Below, in pieces: positions 43,140-55,700 of a DNA stretch of 64,000 nt. Positions within the stretch are counted from its first letter, which is position 1, and each line of letters begins with the position of its first letter. Source of the stretch: Lepidurus packardi (Eukaryota; Arthropoda; Branchiopoda; Notostraca; Triopsidae); the NCBI GenBank assembly GCA_023053545.1, contig JAKZAN010000006.1, forward strand, positions 6,949,001-7,013,000, in the 5' to 3' direction. The notes under the pieces are model-generated. The model searched no databases, was not told the DNA's origin, and saw only the letters and a list, made by a program, of their open reading frames with translations. A program made the position numbers and the translations under genes.

Positions 43140-45965
43140 AGTATTGTGAGGTTTACGGGTGATAATTTATTTTTTCCTCGAATCCCCCGTTGTTCTTTCT
43201 GACCTGAAAGTGTTGTCCTTGACGCACGTAGTAGGGTGTACAATTTATCAATGCAAATTAAATCACAGTAGAATATTACAGACGAAATATGGTTTTCAAA
43301 TGAAGTTAAGAATGCTTTTCATCAATATCACTTTCCTTTTGACTGTACCAAGGCGAGGTTCACGGCAATTAGGTATTTCGCGTTTTCTATCGCTCGAGAA
43401 GGTCGATTCGATTGTTTTATGCACGATAAAGAAAACCACTTTCTACTACGCCCCGCGCGTTGCCTACACGCTCTCGTCTTACATCTCACGTGTACTAATA
43501 TAATAAGCTTCGACGCGGTGTGTATGTGTGTGCAACGTGCATGTGGGTAACAATCTCCGCGGATGTTTGTCGTTCCGAAGGAGGAGTATTTCACCGTCTT
43601 CAGATAAAAGTGCAAAGTAAGTTGACTCACCTTTCAACGTTTGGGATTCACTTTTACTAAACATAGCGGAATTTATCCACTACCTGTTGAGTTCGTTAAT
43701 TATTTACGAGTTTTACCAAAATATTGACAGACAGTTTAATCTGTGTTTTCCTTGTCGACATGATTTTTTAGTTCAGAAGTGTTTTCAAATAACCGTGATT
43801 TGTCTATGTGGTTGTCGAGGGGAACAGAAATGACTCTCGAACCCTCGAGCCATAAGTCGACATTCTTTTGGCACCTAGCATCAACTTTTACTTGGCCACG
43901 AAGGGGCACATTGTACACCTGAAAACCTTTTACCTTCGGGGGCCTAGTTTTAGTGTGTATAGGGGGGTCATTCCAGTAACAAAATGTTTCGGTTTGGTAA
44001 AGAAATCACTTCTCTTGTTAACCGAAGTATTAAAAGGCGTCGGAATTGTTCTTGAAGGGGGAAGAAAAGTCTTATTAATTACCGTTAAATTAAAAAGTCC
44101 TCCCCTTCCTGTTCCCGAGTTTTAATAGTTAAGTGTCACGTGGAAGATGTCAAGGGAGTTGTTGCGTTTGCCGTTTCCGGAAAGTTGCGAGCTCCCAGCT
44201 CGTTTGGTTCATTGTTAGTTGCTATTGTGACATAATCCATCCGAGAATGCGGGTATCGTGATTCAAAGAACCGTCTCACTTCCGGTCCGTTGGTGTTTGC
44301 CATAACTTTATTACTTTCCGAACAGTATATATCTGCTAAATACTTTAGAAACTTTATAATACCGTGTCATTTATCCTCGTAAAGTATATGGAAAGAGCCA
44401 ACGTAGTTCCGGAAAGCTTAGTCGACACGACCTGAACTTTGCTGGTTTCTTTATGGGATTCGTACGAGGGTAGACCAAACAAGACACACGAGACATCGTG
44501 ACGTATTACGTACTTCAGCGGCTCTCTTTAGGAGTTAGTTTAATTGTTGAAGTTTATTATTTCATTTCTCAGTTGTTGTCTCTTATGTATGGTAACTTAT
44601 AAAAGCACTTAGGTTTTGTAGGTCACAAATTGCGTGCCAGGTTTCTAGTTGTGTGTTGGTCTACGGGAAAGTCCTTCGGGTTCCCTGAGAATAATGAAAA
44701 AAGACAAGTTAATAGCAACTGTAGACAGTACGCATATTGAGAAAATGGGACTTGGACTGAGATAAGCCCACAAAAGATCAAGCTTTTTCTTTTAGAAGGA
44801 AAAACCTGGCAAGCTGCCTTGCATACAAATAAGTTGTAGTTCGGGTTAGAATCCTGAATACTTTTAATCCATTCAGTCGTTGTGTTGCATCCTTAGGCAT
44901 GACGACGTCATGGCCGACAGTTTCTCAACAGGCTTAATGGACTTGCATGGCATCAGTTTGTCTATCTTCTGGCCTCGTCCGAATCCTTGTTTTTGGCCTC
45001 TGTTTAGTATAGTAGCTTAGTGTCCAGCGTGTCATATGTGAGATAAAATTAACTTTCCCATGGAATAGAGCCAGCGTGCCTAAAAACGTTAGGCGAGGTA
45101 CATTCTGAACCTTTTGAAAATCCTTAGCTCATATTATTTCATTTTTAAAATATTGTTTTTTAATAATTCATTTTCTTGTTTACCTTCACGAGACCCAAAG
45201 CATTGCATATGATTGTATTTGCATTGCTCATTTACTTCCATGTTTGTATTAGTGCGGAGGAAGAGAGGGAAAGCTCATCCTTAGCCTTGCGAAGCTGTTT
45301 CCCGTGTCAAGAAGTTAGCTGATTTATCAGGAACCAGGCATCAACATCCACATTTATTGCCACTTAAAAGAAAAAAAAATTGGAAACTTTGAACTGTACG
45401 ATATTAGTATGGTAAAGTGGAATCCCATTATGCTCCTTGGCTGTAAATCGTTGTGCAGCGAGTGTTAGATTGAACGCCGGAGCGTTCAATTTTTGAATTT
45501 GAATACTCATCATCTCGAGTGTTTTTGTTGTGTTTCTTTTGGTCTCGAGCAAAGAGATAGTGGAGAGAGTGTGCACGGACATGTATGTGTGTAAAGAACA
45601 TGTTTGGCACGCAATTAAAACTCTTCAGCCACTCATTACTTATGCTGAACCTCGTGCGGCCTTTAGTTTTTTATAGGGTCGTACGTTTGTATGTTACCAG
45701 AGACCTTGCGCCCTAGATGGGAATGCGGACCCCACTTTTAGCCTCGCAATACCTCAAACGCGGAACTGGGAAACTGGCCGACAAGAGCCAAGCAGCTTTT
45801 GTTATCTGTGTTAACGATGCTGACCATCTTCATGAGTGCCTCCTGGGGCCCGTTTGTGCTTAAACGTGGAGTAATAGAGAGACATTTTTGTTTGGACCAG
45901 CTTGTAGTATAGGAATAGCCGCGGAGGCTGTTGTGTGAAGCAATTGTGTCCGTCATGCAGTGGAA
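43140..45965. other. Intergenic region upstream of RIMBP
   Basis: About 2.8 kb without a supportable gene. It should contain the ACADS 3' UTR and the promoter and 5' UTR of RIMBP. The short frames on both strands have no family motifs. A palindromic CATGACGACGTCATG (two CRE half-sites) lies at 44898-44912. Confidence 0.5.
44898..44912. promoter_or_regulatory. Palindrome with paired CRE half-sites
   Basis: CATGACG-A-CGTCATG is a perfect 7+1+7 palindrome about 1.05 kb upstream of the first RIMBP ATG. The half-sites TGACG/CGTCA suit bZIP factors, but the one-base spacer makes it non-consensus. Function is unproven. Confidence 0.3.
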
Positions 45966-46748
45966 ATGGAGGCGGAAGCTTGTGAACGCGAAAAGGACCG
46001 TCTTGCACCCGAAGATTGTGTGATCGACGAAGCCTTCGGATTTATTGATGAATGGAGCGAACATGTTGATGGCAACTTTGATAGCTTGGATGTTCATGTG
46101 AACGCATTCGATGTGACCCATGTAGATAACGACGTACCTGGTGGTAACCAGCAAGTCGATGCCAAAGAAAAACGTCAAGTAAGTGTCATAGAAAAAAAAG
46201 AAACGAAATTGCGAAAAACTTGGGAAAACAGGAAAGCACAAAGGAGTGTGAGCGTGTCCCATGCCCAGCAACCCAAACTGACCCTTTCAGGGTCGTATTC
46301 GCAGTCTTGCAAAGTGTTGAATCATGCCAGATCGTTGTCGGGCATTAATAAGAGCGAGGGGGATGTGGTGCAAAATAATAAGTCCGAAGGGGAAGTGAAA
46401 AGGATTAAAGAATGGCTCCAGTTTGAAAAAGAACTGGCGGTCCGCAGTGCTTTGCAAAATCAGGAAACAAATTGGCAGAAATTGAAGCAAAATTCCTTGA
46501 CGAAAAGGTCCTTGGAAAGCGAGCGGCTCCACGCCCGTGTTCGACGATTGAGTCAGGAGAAATCGCTACTCGAATCAACGCTATTGCAGAAAAACTTGGA
46601 GGAGAAGTACTTGAAGTGCGACGTGCAGCGTATAAAACAAGAGGCAGAACGCTACGTCAAGCGACTGGCTCAGAACGCTCACAGACATGAAGTCCGCGAG
46701 CAGTATGAAATCCAGAAACTCGAGGAGTCACTCCAAGCGAAAGAAGAA
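45966..46748 (+). other. RIMBP: Putative first coding exon of RIMBP (long coiled coil)
   Basis: ATG 45966 opens 261 codons ending at donor GTACGT. The start is acidic ([18 protein letters not shown]); the rest is charged and predicted coiled coil ([39 protein letters not shown]). It continues in phase 0 into 47842-47958 ([20 protein letters not shown]). I do not recognise it from RIMBP relatives. It belongs to RIMBP by strand, phase and coiled-coil character. A separate coiled-coil gene cannot be excluded. Confidence 0.6.
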
Positions 46749-49700
46749 GTACGTATTAGATTACATCGTAATGTCGACAAATCTTGCTACGATTCCCAAT
46801 ATCATTAGCCCTCACTTTTTTATTACAGATCTGTCCATCTCGTAGAAATTATGTTTTATATGGTTGCTGTTGGTGTGTCTGTTTATAATGTTTACGTTTA
46901 TTTTCACATAAAAAACTTCGAAAAAACCCTTTTAAAAAATCCTTAATTTAAAAATGTAGCAGCACGTAGGGGAGTGTTAGCGCATAGAGAAGTCGCTTGT
47001 CATGAATATTACACGGTTTGCAAATTGGCTAGTCTTTTTATTGAAGGGACCTGGATGTGTCAATCAAAATCTAAAATTTCACGGTCAATGTTGTCGTACT
47101 TATTATAGAAATTCTTCTTAACACGAAAGAGTTAATGCTCCCGTATATCTTAGCTCGGTATAGGCGATTAGCACGGAGAATTTCGAGAAACAACTTTTTG
47201 AGAAAACCAATACATTTCATGAAAACATTCTTTGACAATAATCTTCAGCTTGCTAACAGGTAGTGCACAACCAATGTAAATTGTTTTCTAGTGAGTAATA
47301 AATTAGCAATATGCAAATGAAGTTTGCAACTATGAGAAATACGTTACTTAAAAATATATCCTTTGGTTGTGCACTAATAGCTGTTAATAAAGAAAACTTT
47401 TGTTTCAGTTTGCTTTTAAACCTAACAAGCGGTTTTCGAGAAATCTTGTTCCGAAAGTTTGACGACTTAATTTGGGACATTGTGCTTGCTACAGCAAATT
47501 GTGGTGACAAAATTGTACTTTTCAGAACACTTACTTTTCAGAACACACTAACAAACATCAGTGCCATCTGTGACTCTTTCCCATCAATAAGCTAAGGTAT
47601 ACGGGAGCCTTAAACCTTATAACTTATTTTGTCATTAAAAAAATAGAAAGAAAACTTTAAATCTTTATAATTGTCACTGTCTTAGCCATTTCGTTACGTA
47701 GGAAATATTTTTAGTATTTGTACATGAAAAATAACAATGTGTCATCGAAATCGGCGACATGATAGTGAAGAAACTAATCACCTTCAAGATTCAAGAATTC
47801 TTTTCATAAAACTGTTTTTTTTTGTCTTTCCGCTTTCTTAGACAATTAAAGAGAAAGAGCGCATTATCTCCAAATTGGAGGCCGAAAAACTCTACTTGGG
47901 CGAAGAAATTTATCGGCTTACTGGGGTAGAAGAAGCCTTTTGGAGCGACGAAACCTTGGTAAGTGGCAACTGATACGTCGACTATTGTATCTTCCCCAAT
48001 GAAAAACACGTTGTATTCTCAATACTTTTGTGTTAATGAATTGCTGCGGAATTTCAGGTATAGAATTTCGAGCATAAACGATCATTTGTGTCCTAAGTTA
48101 AACGCGTGAAATGAAGTATGCTCCCCCATCCGATCCCGAAGCCTATAGCTATGCACACCTGCTGGAATTTTTCGGCAGCCGATAAAGAGATCTGGATGAA
48201 TAGGACTGTATCGTCTTTTTTTATAAGTGATAGGCTATAAGAAGCAAGATTCATTCTTGCTTTCGGATTCGTTCAATTTTTCTTAGAAGTCTCGAGTACG
48301 TTGAGGTGTGAACACCTTTGAACTCTGAGCTGAGTATTTGAAATTTGTCCGTACAGTAATAGTAGCTTCTTAATTGCCCGAGAAGTTCCCTTTGCATTCC
48401 AGTGTGTCACTGTATTTATTTACGAGGCCAAACTGCACCTGTAACACCTGGATTACTCATACTGCGGACCAGACGTGGCACGTAAACGTCTGTTATGCAG
48501 TACAGTGGGAGATAGGCTCAGCAGCGCTTGCAAACTGTGTTTGGAACTAATGTGTAGCAAAAACCAATAGATTTCCATTTTTTGGCGTGACTATGGATCA
48601 GCTTTGAAGTGGGAGAAACGGGAAAAAATATTTGAGAAATAGCTTTGCCAAATATGGATAATTCCCCAAAGCACCCGTGCCTGTTATAGCTCATACGGAG
48701 GGCTGTGCGGCTAAAGGTTTATTGGCAATGGCAACGGGTTTTCCATTGTCGACAAACACATCGTCTTCCACGATTGGATCGATCTCGTCTTGGAAGGCTC
48801 GAATTTCGCCACCCAATTTTAAAAAATGGAAGAAGAGCGTCAAAAATCGCTTGACTTTGCCTGGCAAACTCCTGAGCCACGACAAGAGCCCTCATATCCC
48901 CCCTGCGCCTTCATTAGGCATTCTGCAAGTCAATGGCGAGATGCAAGAAGTGCACTCGCGTACGTTGAATACGAAGCGCTATAAACGGAAAATCGCTCCG
49001 TCCTACTCCGTAGGTGATTTGTCGAGTAGTTCACCTCAAGCGGGGTCGGACCACCGGCTCCTGACACCTCAGCACAGTAAAGGGCACCCCCACACTATGC
49101 AATCCCAGCCGGGCCGCTCAGTTCACAGTAAACTGTCACGTAAGATCAGTCGATTCTGGGATTCCGCGACTTCCCTGTCCGTGTTCAACGATGATGACCT
49201 ACATCGCAACCCACCACGCCGGAATTCGTGCTGCGACTTTGAATCGAACCCTTTAGATGAAGATGTCGTTGTTCTTAGACGACCGCAAAGTTGTTTGGAT
49301 GCGTCTTTGACGGCAGAGACGCTGCCCCATGCCATAACTCTTCGACCACAAAGCTTACCCAACACTTTGCATGCGTTGCCCGGACTGAGCAGCGATTCTT
49401 TTGACCCGCGACGCGATTGGTCGCCTGGGGCTCGCCAGGATTCGCCAAAACGAAAGTTGGGTCGATTCCGCAAACTGCGCTGGTTAGTAGCCACCAAGTC
49501 TAACAACAAACCCCCCGTGCCGTACTTTACCAACTCTTATCGCTGCGAAGATATAATCCAGACAGACAAAAGCGAAAGCTTGGAGCGCTCCCTCAGCGTG
49601 AGCCTCCACGACTATGAAGCGATCGAATACGGGGGCAGCGAAGTCAGGTCACAAGTACCGAGTCTGGATTTGGCGGTATTGCCGCCTTTTTTCAATCCAA

Positions 49701-52700
49701 TGCATCGGTGTCAATCATATCCGGGATCTCTTTCAATGAACACGCTAACCAAGACCACTAGTTTACCCGCTCATGTATTCAGCCAACTGGTAAGCGCTGA
49801 CGACGAAGCACTAATCGTCCTGCCGCCACCGAAACCACCCAGGGCACGCCCTCTTCCTCCTCCGCCGCCTACGCCGCTTCCCAGGCAGCTGAAAGTCCTC
49901 GCTGGTAAAACCACGCCCACCGCGAAATTGTTTTTCCAGCGGTTGCTCGAAGCTCACATTTCCAAAACCTCATCCATTGAATCGTTCGAGGATCAAGAGG
50001 CAGCCATATTTGGGACTGAAGATGTTAAAGAACGCAGTATTTCGCCTATATACGCGTCAGTTTTTCCAAATCTTCCTAAAAATCCTCTGAATCTTCCTAA
50101 TGAAGATTCAGTCACGCCAAATTCGTTTAACGCCTTGTTTTGGGCCCTCTATGGCTGTAATTGGCAGCTGTCACAAGTGCAGAGTTGGTGGAGAGACCAG
50201 AAAAAGGTACAACTAGAGCCCGTTATCCTGCATAGTTGTAATTGGGCCAAACTGGCTCTGGCAGGCGAACTGTCCTGAACTTTTTTCCCACTTGCGACCC
50301 GTGATAATGATTTAGAAACTTCCCAATCCGCCCCTTTTCTTCTTCCGTTACACAACAGAACTTGAGCTATAATGTATGAGAAAAACTTTCTAAAAGTTTT
50401 ATGTCAAAGTCCTTTATTTTTTTTTTAAATTCTTTTTGCCCAGTTTTTGCTGGCTCGGAATCCAATAGCTAAACAAAAATCCAAGAATTCAAAGTTTTCT
50501 TTCAATTGTTGTTTCTCTGGGTACTTCAAATGCCTTTGTTTGTTTTGGGTCCCACCAACCGGAGTGAGAGTTTAGAGCTTCATTAATCACTATCCACGCC
50601 AACACTTGGTCATAGAATCGGACACTCGTTACGGAAATGGGCGTGGTTTACAGGCCATGGTACCGTTTATGTAGCCGCTAGGATTCCATAATTTTTTATT
50701 CTCTAGTCTTTTTTTCATTTTTTTAAGTGCACTTGTGAAGGCCGACTTGTAAATCGCAGAAAGCTTGAATGGTAAGAATGTCTTATTCAGCACGACATGC
50801 AAGTCGAATTGCAAGTTTCCCATACGTAAGGAACGGGAGGAACGCAATATTTTTTATTTTTATTTTTATATATAATTTTCAAGGAGAGTGAGAGAATCCG
50901 AAGCGTAAAGGAAGACAACCCTTTATAAGAGTCCCAGGATGGCTAATATATTGTCATGTCCTTCCCTTTTAAGTTACCTGTAATTAAGCGTAGCCGGAAA
51001 TGCTTCCGGCAAAGCCCGCGAGGTAACTTACCGCGCACGGTGCACTGTACTCGGCTTGGAACAGTAGAGAAACCCCAGAGTACAGTGTCAAGGTGGGAGG
51101 CATACCAACCAGCTAGCGTGGTAGTTCAGTCTTCTAGACAGGTGTTCTATGTAAATATTCGAGGACGTCTTTTGTGTTTCATTTTGAAAGAAATCAGACG
51201 CATTAGTAGTTTATTCGGAAAAAAACTTTCGATGCTGTTAAGAAAAAATTCTTTGGATTCCGTTTGCGTAGTGTGATTTCTGTGGTGCTAATCAGTGTTT
51301 TTATCATTTTGTCTATGGTTCGACTGTCCAGCCCACGCCCACGGTGTCAGCCAGAGAACGAGGATTGTTGAGACGTGCCAGCGAGTTGAGTTTACATGCC
51401 ACCAAGTTGGAGAAGAAGTGTGTTATTTTATCTGGAGAAAATGAAATATTGGTAAGGGGGCTTTGACCTAACATGAATTCTGGTGTCTTTTCGCTTCACC
51501 GGATCCAAAACGAAGAAGCAGTTGGGGAAGTTGTTGTTTGAACTCAACTCCCCCTCAATCAAAATGAGCTACAAAAAGGGTGAAGACCCCTTACGGAAGA
51601 TGTCTCCTTTGAGAGTCCTTTTTTCGCATTTTTATTATTTGTTTTTACGGCAAATAAATTAGGATGAAAAGCGGAAGAGGCTGAGAGCGAGGGACAACAC
51701 TTGTGTGTTCTGGGTTAAAGGGAATTATAATATCGCTCGTGGTGTACTTTTTGCCTATTTGAGTTTGTCTCGAATGAAGTTGGTTTGCTGAAAGTTTGAA
51801 TTATTCATCTAATTCTTTTTTCATTTTATTTCCTTTGCGTTTTTTTTTTTTGGTTATCTTGTTTAGAAAAGAAAAATGGAGCTCGAGCAAGAGAAGGAGA
51901 GACCGTTACGGGAGCGTGAGAAGGATAAGGATCGTGAGCGGGACCGTGAACGCCAACGCGAACTCGGCACGTTAAAGAAGAAAAACCAAGAATTGGCCCT
52001 GCAAACGAAGAAGTTGGAAGAAAAAATGAAGAGTTTGGAAAAGGCATGTTTTGTAGGCACTGGTCGGAGGGATTTCTCGTCAAACGAGAAAATCTAATCA
52101 TATGCTTTTTGCTTCATTGGCATTGACAGAAATCAAAGGAGGCTCCTGTTCTGACTCCCTTGAAACCCATCGAGCAGCCTCAACAACAACGTCGCGTGGT
52201 CCAAACCGCTGCTCCGAATTTCAAATGGCGAGAAAAGGAAGCTGAACTACAGCAGTTACAGAAGCAGTTAACGGAAAGAGACCGGGAAATCGGACGCCTG
52301 AAGGAAAAGCTACGCGAGTTGACCAAATCGCTCAAACAACCTGGGTCGTCCACGAAATTCGGCAATGAAGTGGCCACCCTCGAAGTGGAAAGTGTCCTCA
52401 AACTCGTGTCGAAGGAGAAACTTCAACTTGAAAGACATCTTATGCTAGCGTCTCAGGTAAGCATCAATATATTTCGTGTAAGTCTGAGACAAAGAGGCTT
52501 TTCCCATGCTCCGGTGTCAAGTAATTCCAGTGAAAGAGGATTAAATGCGTAACTGAGAGTTCGTATCATTACGAAAGACTTCAAAGCCTGATCTCGGCAC
52601 TGCATGTCCGAAATTAATCCCAACGCAAGGCTATTTTGTTCTGCCTTACGGCGACTGGCGAACCGGGTGGTCATTCGTGTAAACTATTACAATTTTTATC

Positions 52701-55700
52701 CGATTTTTATACATGTAACAGGACTTGATAGCTTTGCCCATGTGAGGGAACCGGTGCCTAATAACTTACACTGGGCATCGGCTTGAAATCGTTACAAAAG
52801 TCCCGTTACAGGCTTTTAAACTGTCGGAAAACTCCGGTCCTGGTTGAGCAAAGTCAACGAATTCTCGTGTTGTTCGTTCGTTCCTTATCTAGGAGTTCGT
52901 CGCCAGTCTTGCGCTCTATTTCTGCCTCTACGAAAAAAGGGAAGTCACGCAAGTTCATGGTTTCGTCCCGATCAGCGGGCCATGAAAACGTCAAATGTAC
53001 AGAGCAAAAAAGGACAAATTTGGCGCATGCCGGTTAGGGAAAGGCGTTGGTGTGGGAAAAAGTTTTCGTGTGCCGTATCGAAGGATGCAAGGGGAAAATG
53101 AATAAACACTATTAAACAGAACATAGGTTAAGAGAAAAGCTAGGAACCGCTTGCAGGTCGATATATCGATTGCCGGCTGCCGTGGACTACGTCACCGACA
53201 GTCCGTCTTCCGCCGAGTTTTGGAGCTGTGCAACCCACATTCTCTACCTAGGACCTAAAAACAGAGCCGGATTGATCAGTATAATTCTTTTCAACGAGTT
53301 AGAAACGGGAGTTCCAAAGCTTAGTTTAAAGCCGTTTTCGGTAAGTTACTCATGTATTATTGCAAAAAAACCTCCTTGGTATTACTGAGGCGATTTGGAG
53401 TTCTTGAGCGAATGTGTGTACGCCTAAGTCTTGGCAGAGTTCAATCGATATGGGGAACCAAGTCCAATGACGTAGCGTGTTCTAGAAGAGGCCAAGTTGT
53501 TGGTCCAATGGTTGAAAAGCTTACATGCGCGATGACTTTATCTTCTGCAGGAATAACTGCCGCAGATAGCTACAGAGTCATCGCTGGCAAGTTCGCTTTT
53601 TAGTCAGGGTAGGCAATTCCGAGGAAACGTGACATTATTGTCGGGACGCTTTGCTTGTTAAGCATTTACATCACTGAATTTTACATGAACTTAAGCTTAA
53701 ATGCTTGCTTAACGTGGTAAAAGTTGATCGAGTTATAGTAAAGTGTCGAGCACATTTCTGTGGGGGAAAAAGCATATCAGTTTGGAGCCTGTGATATTTT
53801 AGTGTACATCTTGACTTGCTTTTTTCCCCGAAACATGGATTCCACTCCAGATGCCCCTTTTTAAGCTCATCACGTTGCATTTGGGGATTTCTAGATTCGC
53901 ATTTCAAGAGTTTTGCACGTGAGTGTCGAAAACAATGTACGCATATTTAGTGGCTCAGGCAGTCAACATTTATTGAAGCAGTCTTTTAAGAAAGGGGGTA
54001 TTTTCGTCATGATTTTCTGCTCTTGTTCAGTGAAAAGGTTTGCTTGCTATTTATTCGTGATGTCTGCGGAAGGTACGGGACAGTGAACAAATTTTGATTT
54101 CCTTTTACACGCTACTCCCGCTCTCGGTAAGTCTACATCCGAGAGTCTGCAATGGGGTTTGTCCCCGTTTCCTTCTTTTTCGTCTTATTTGCTCGCTGAA
54201 TCGTTGCTAGAATGTAAAATCTAGGAAATCAAGAGTCAGGACAAGTTATTTCTTCCTGCGCTGCAGAATCTTCCTTCCTGTTCCTTTAGATCGTTCTTTC
54301 ACGCTACGTTGCGTGCAATAGCAAAACTTATTTGGCAACTCATCGGCGAAGACACGATGACTGACATTTAATCGACGTTTCCCTTCATAGCTTACAACTC
54401 TTAAGATTCTAGTAGTACAGTTCCTAAGAAACTGTAGCGTTTGGACTGTAGCATTTAGCCGATGTTTTTTTTATATTACTACAGTGCCGTTGCAGTTACA
54501 GACAGGAATTAAATTCTCAAAATGACCAATGTATCGAAACGGGAGTGGGGATAAGTAATATAAATATTTTTGCGGGTTTGCTTGATGGAAAATGGAAATG
54601 GAAACTAATAATTTGATGTCTTTTGTGTGCACGTGGCAGGGTCTCCAGCGCCATGCGGAAATAGATGCCGGCCGTTACGCAGAATTGGAGACAACTAACC
54701 AGCAGTTGAGGCAGCAATTAGAGCAACTGGAATGTTTATGTCGCGAACAAGCTGAAGCTGCTTCTCAATTGTCGAAGAGACAAGCTGACCGAGAACAGCA
54801 GTTAGCGGACAGGTTACATCAGCAACAACAGTTGTGCAACGACCTGGTGATTTCCTTAGAAATATTCTGAGCTGCCCATACTAATTTCTAAAACTTTTCA
54901 TTGCCTTACAGGAGAGTCAATTATCGCGTGTTATAGACAAGAATGCAGAAGTCACTATAGAAAACAGTGACTTGAAGGAACAAATCCTGGAGCTGAAACA
55001 GGTAAAGTTTGAATGTCTTTAACCTTTCTGAGGAAGATTATAACAAGTTATTTGTATTTGAATGTCTCTTTAACAAGCAGACTTGGGGATTTTAGTAAGT
55101 GCGTATTGACTTTATATCCTTGTTTTGTCACTGATTGCAGCACAACATAGAAGTTTGCTAATGAACGCTGTGTTTTTGTCAGGCGGAAAGCGAATGTGCT
55201 ACGCTGCGTGCCTCCCTCAGTGCCGCACAATCCGAATGTACTGCTGCGCAGGCCGAAGTCAGTGTCCTTCGCGAAAAAATGGCTGGGCTGGAAAACGTTC
55301 TGCGTCAAATGCGCGAAGCTGCTGACAAAAAACGCGAATTGGAGCGTCACCATTCAGAAGCCTTGGCTCAGTTACGTGATCAGCAAGCACAACTCGCTTT
55401 ACTTTCAAAAGCTTCCGAAAGTGAGAAAGCCCAAGCTGCGGTACTTATCGAAAACCTCCAAGTAAAGATATTCTACAGCTTCGACAGTTTTCATTTCCTA
55501 TTTCAGGGTATAAACAGGCATGTGACGAATTCTTTGTTGCTGTTTTTATTTCGTTTTTAGTCCAAAGTCCGCGAATTTGACCGTAAAACTGAGTTGCAAA
55601 ATGTTCGGCACGATGAGCTCATGCTAGAAATGGCAACCTTGAAGAAATCACAGTCACAATCCTTATCGCAGTCATCTTTAAATTATAGTGGTCCTTCGTC

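Noticed and set aside
45738-46271. 177-codon minus-strand frame opposite the first RIMBP exon
   Set aside because: It shadows the coding exon on the other strand and has no recognisable motif.
53100-53600. Possible extra RIMBP exons in intron 52457-54639
   Set aside because: The frames lack coiled-coil or family similarity, and the flanking exons already join in phase 0.
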